This document shows, one piece after another, positions 61,108-64,000 of a stretch of 64,000 bases of DNA. The notes below the pieces were generated by a model. The model was not told the DNA's origin. It saw only the letters and a list, made by a program, of their open reading frames with translations, and searched no databases. A program made the translations under genes and the position numbers. This DNA comes from JBOGUF01 sp050696075. GTDB lineage: Bacteria; Chloroflexota; Chloroflexia; Thermomicrobiales; UBA6265. Positions within the stretch are counted from its first letter, which is position 1. Every line of letters begins with the position of its first letter. The stretch spans positions 186,001-250,000 of the forward strand of contig JBOGUF010000142.1 in the NCBI GenBank assembly GCA_050696075.1, written 5' to 3'.

Positions 61108-63822
61108 CTAACCGCTGAGTTCGGCCAAACGGCGCCGAAGGATCGCGACCTGTTCGTCCGCCACCGCTAGTCGCTTTCGCTGCGTTTCGACGACGTGAGC
61201 GGGCGCGCGCCTCACGAATGACTCGTTTGCCATTTGCATTGATGCCCGACCCTGTTCCAACACGGCCGCCTCGATCTCGCGCTGTAAGCGCTCGCGTTCC
61301 GCGACGAGATCGATCATCCCGGCGAGCGGCAACGACGCGACGACATCGTCCGCGACCACGATGACCGATTGATCGCCGGCGGCAGGCTCGCCAGAGAAGA
61401 AGGTAAGTTGTTCGTCGGCGATTCGCGCCAACAGGCCCAACTCGCGCCGTGCGGCCTCAAACGTTTGGCTGCGTTCACCGGCATAGACATCCGCGGCAAT
61501 CCAGCGGCCCGCCTCGACATTCGACTCCGCTCGCCCGTTGCGGATATTGCGGACCAGTTCCATCAGCGTCGCGAAATCTCGCTCAGCGGTCAGATCGCGC
61601 TGGCCCGCGGTCGGCCAAGACGCGATCATGATGCTCTCGCCGACGTGAGGCAGTTCCTGCCACAGCGTCTCGGTGACGAACGGCATGTAGGGGTGGAGCA
61701 ATCGAAGGCAACGCTCGATAGCGTACGCCAACGTCTGCGCCACCACTGCCCGTTCGGCCTCGGTCCCACGCAAGCGCACCTTCGCCGCCTCGATGTACCA
61801 GTCGCACAGCTCCGACCAGACAAATTCGCGCAACTGTCGACCGGCCTCGCCGTAGAGATGGCTTTCCAGCAGACCGGTCACGTCGGACGTCACCGCATCG
61901 AGCCGGCTCAAGATCCAGCGGTCGGCAAGCGCCAAATCGCCAATCGGTCGCGCCGGGCCGTCGGTGTCCATCGCTATACTCGCCGCGTCGATCGCGCGAA
62001 GCGCGAAGCGCACCGCGTTCCACAGTTTGTTGACAAAGTTGCGGCTCGCTTCGACAACTTGCATGCTGAGTCGCATGTCGACGCCGGGCGACCCTTGAGT
62101 GACAAGCGCGAAACGGAGTGAATCGGCGCCGTACTCCTCCGTGATCGCCGTCGGGTCGAGCACGTTGCCTTTGGTCTTGCTCATCTTGGCGCCCTCGGCG
62201 TCCCGCACCGTGCCGTGCAGGTAGACCGTGTGGAAAGGCGCCTCGCCCATCACCTCGAAGCCAAAGAAGACCATCCGCGCGACCCAAATAAAGAGAATCT
62301 CGTACCCGGTCTCCATCACCGACGACGGATAGAAGCGTTTGAGGTCTTCGGTCTCGTCTGGCCAACCGAGCGTCGTGAATGGCCAAAGACCGGAGCTGAA
62401 CCACGTATCGAGCACGTCGGGGTCTTGTTCAACATCACCACCGCAAGCAGGACAACTCGTCAGAACCTCTTCTTCACTCGCGATCACCTCGCCGCAGTTC
62501 TGGCAGTACCAAATCGGGATGCGATGACCCCACCAGAGCTGACGAGAGATGCACCAATCGTGGATGTTCTCCAGCCAATTGAGGTAGACGCCTTTGAATC
62601 GATCTGGCACAAAGGTAAGCTGGTCGTGCCTCGCGGCTTCCATCGCGGGTTGGGCAAGCTGCTTCATCTCGACGAACCACTGTTCGCTGATGATCGGCTC
62701 GACGACGGTACCGCAGCGGTCGCAATGCCCGACGGCATGAGTATGCGGTTCGCTCTTGAGAAGGACGCCGTCAGCCTCAAGGCGCTTGACGACACCTTCA
62801 CGCGCCAAGGCAACCGTCATGTCGGCAAACGGACCTGCTTCGTCGTTCATGGTGCCGTCGAGGTTCATCACGTTGACCGAGGGCAGGTCATGCCGTTTCC
62901 CGACTTCGAAGTCGCTCGGATCGTGCGCGGGCGTGACCTTGACCGCACCTGAACCGAAGGTGGCATCAACCGCCTCGTCCGCGACAACGACTAGACGCCG
63001 GCCGATGATCGGCAGCGTCAGGTGCTTGCCGACCAGATGACGATAACGTTCGTCCTCCGGATGCACGGCCACGGCCGTGTCACCGAGCATCGTCTCCGGC
63101 CGGGTCGTCACGACGACGATCGATTCGCCGCTGTCGCTCCCTTCAACCGGATAGGCGATGTGCCAGAGGCGCCCGTTCACCTCTTTATGAACGACCTCGA
63201 GGTCAGACAGTGCCGTCATGCACCGCGGGCACCAGGAGATCAGCCGCTTTCCCCGGTAGATCAAGCCCTTGTCGTACAAGCGTTTGAAGACTTTGCGGAC
63301 GGCTCGCGCGGGTCCAGGGTCCATGGTGAAGGTGAAGCGAGACCAATCGCAGGACGCCCCGAGGATCCGCATCTGCTCGCGAATCCGCGACCGGTACCGG
63401 TCCATAAAGTCCCAGACGCGGACCAGGAACTGCTCGCGACCCAGATCGTGCCGCGTCAGCCCTTCTTGGGCCAACTCCTTTTCGACAACCCATTGGCCGC
63501 CGATGCCAGCATGGTCGGCGCCAGGCAGCCACAGTGCAGGATCACCGAGCATCCGGCGCCAGCGCGTCATGATGTCTTCAACGCCGACGAATAACGCGTG
63601 GCCGAGGTGGAGTTCACCCGTCACGTTGGGCGGCGGCATGATCACCACGAACGGCCGGCGATCGGTTCGGTCGATCGGCGCGAAATAGCCGGCCGCATCC
63701 CATCGGTCATACAGTCCGCGCTCAACTTCCCGCGGATTGAACGCCGGAGGCAGTCGATCCTCATGCACTTCCGATGTGCGCATTTCTGACCGCATGCTCG
63801 ACACTGAGTCCACTCCGTACAT
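61108..63822 (-). CDS. valS: Valyl-tRNA synthetase
   Basis: Class I synthetase, 904 aa. The HIGH motif is PPPNVTGELHLGHA and the KMSKS motif is KMSKTKGN. A CP1 editing domain (WCPRCMTALSDLEV, then TTRPETMLGDTAV) and a zinc-ribbon-like region (CQNCGEVI, then CPACGG) lie between. A C-terminal coiled-coil (LVAERERLQREIEAAVLEQG) binds tRNA. Starts at 63822, 63795 or 63783 are possible. A T-box leader precedes it. mpg and mutL follow closely. Confidence 0.98.
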   Translation of the reverse strand: MYGVDSVSSMRSEMRTSEVHEDRLPPAFNPREVERGLYDRWDAAGYFAPIDRTDRRPFVVIMPPPNVTGELHLGHALFVGVEDIMTRWRRMLGDPALWLPGADHAGIGGQWVVEKELAQEGLTRHDLGREQFLVRVWDFMDRYRSRIREQMRILGASCDWSRFTFTMDPGPARAVRKVFKRLYDKGLIYRGKRLISWCPRCMTALSDLEVVHKEVNGRLWHIAYPVEGSDSGESIVVVTTRPETMLGDTAVAVHPEDERYRHLVGKHLTLPIIGRRLVVVADEAVDATFGSGAVKVTPAHDPSDFEVGKRHDLPSVNVMNLDGTMNDEAGPFADMTVALAREGVVKRLEADGVLLKSEPHTHAVGHCDRCGTVVEPIISEQWFVEMKQLAQPAMEAARHDQLTFVPDRFKGVYLNWLENIHDWCISRQLWWGHRIPIWYCQNCGEVIASEEEVLTSCPACGGDVEQDPDVLDTWFSSGLWPFTTLGWPDETEDLKRFYPSSVMETGYEILFIWVARMVFFGFEVMGEAPFHTVYLHGTVRDAEGAKMSKTKGNVLDPTAITEEYGADSLRFALVTQGSPGVDMRLSMQVVEASRNFVNKLWNAVRFALRAIDAASIAMDTDGPARPIGDLALADRWILSRLDAVTSDVTGLLESHLYGEAGRQLREFVWSELCDWYIEAAKVRLRGTEAERAVVAQTLAYAIERCLRLLHPYMPFVTETLWQELPHVGESIMIASWPTAGQRDLTAERDFATLMELVRNIRNGRAESNVEAGRWIAADVYAGERSQTFEAARRELGLLARIADEQLTFFSGEPAAGDQSVIVVADDVVASLPLAGMIDLVAERERLQREIEAAVLEQGRASMQMANESFVRRAPAHVVETQRKRLAVADEQVAILRRRLAELSG

Positions 63823-63852
63823 CGGCGGTTGCTAACGCCTGTAACGACTACC

Positions 63853-64000
63853 AAAAAACCCGCCCGCGCTCTTCGCGCAAGGACGGGCTCGAACCGCGGT
63901 ACCACCTTGCTTCGACGGCCAGCGGCCATCGCACTCGTGGGCGCGGTAACGGGCGTACCCGGACGGGCCTCAGCCGAGACATTGCCTCGTTTCGACCCCT
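63853..64000 (-). promoter_or_regulatory. T-box riboswitch of valS (3' part)
   Basis: On the minus strand the T-box consensus AAGGTGGTACCGCGG (63894-63908) is followed by a terminator: a GC-rich hairpin (63859-63887) and TTTTTT (63853-63858). Binding of uncharged tRNA should form the antiterminator and raise valS transcription. Stem I with the specifier codon lies mostly or wholly beyond the window end. Confidence 0.92.

Overview
The window is a GC-rich bacterial chromosome segment carrying mostly core housekeeping genes. It contains no phage, insertion sequence or CRISPR array. Gene content and protein style (orphan dnaN-recF, a Rad52-like annealing protein, tilS-hpt-ftsH, a GT4 glycosyltransferase of the MshA/sucrose-synthase type, Trk-like modules, solo NuoG/NuoI-like proteins) suggest Chloroflexota, probably near Thermomicrobia. 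This placement is inferred from protein style and was not computed.

Layout. 1-13.2 kb: the tail of polX, then dnaE, an XRE regulator with its own operator-like repeats, an unusual folD, tRNA-Gln, recF and dnaN. Next come a Rad52-like gene with an SOS-type box, a small partner ORF, and the operon ruvB-queA-HD-cyclophilin with a second SOS-type box. 13.2-15.2 kb: Trm112-like and TPR genes, then tRNA-Thr, tRNA-Leu, RNase P RNA, tRNA-His and tRNA-Arg. 15.2-19.7 kb: cinA, HIT-yqeY-ybeY, mutM, a HEPN/MNT toxin-antitoxin pair and tRNA-Gly. 19.8-23.1 kb: two sugar ABC permeases facing a solute-binding protein. 23.2-27.4 kb: tRNA-Ala and tRNA(CAT)-tilS-hpt-ftsH. 27.4-34.4 kb: pcrA, dgt, dnaG, selA and tRNA-Pro. 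34.6-37.3 kb: tRNA-Arg(CCT), hpf, a glycosyltransferase and a hypothetical gene. 37.4-41.1 kb: a TPP riboswitch driving thiD-thiG-thiE-tenI/thiS, then an MGMT-family gene. 41.2-49.2 kb: secA, a coiled-coil membrane protein, mnmG-phosphoesterase and usp-trkA-trkA. 49.2-57.7 kb: gatB-gdh, NuoG-like and NuoI-like proteins, an aldehyde dehydrogenase and nfo. 57.8-64 kb: a GT2 glycosyltransferase and a T-box-controlled valS-mpg-mutL unit.

Genome maintenance dominates: polX, dnaE, dnaN, recF, a Rad52-like protein, ruvB, mutM, pcrA, dgt, dnaG, an MGMT-family protein, nfo, mutL and mpg. Two genes, the Rad52-like gene and ruvB, share a GAAC-N4-GTTC element at their promoters, which points to a small LexA regulon. 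Thiamin synthesis is the clearest metabolic unit. Several conserved proteins lack residues their families normally need: FolD has lost two cyclohydrolase residues, CinA its deamidase serine, YbeY its third zinc histidine, and the NuoG-like protein the Mo-ligating Cys/Sec. Many promoters share an extended -10 (TGN-TATAMT) with little or no -35.
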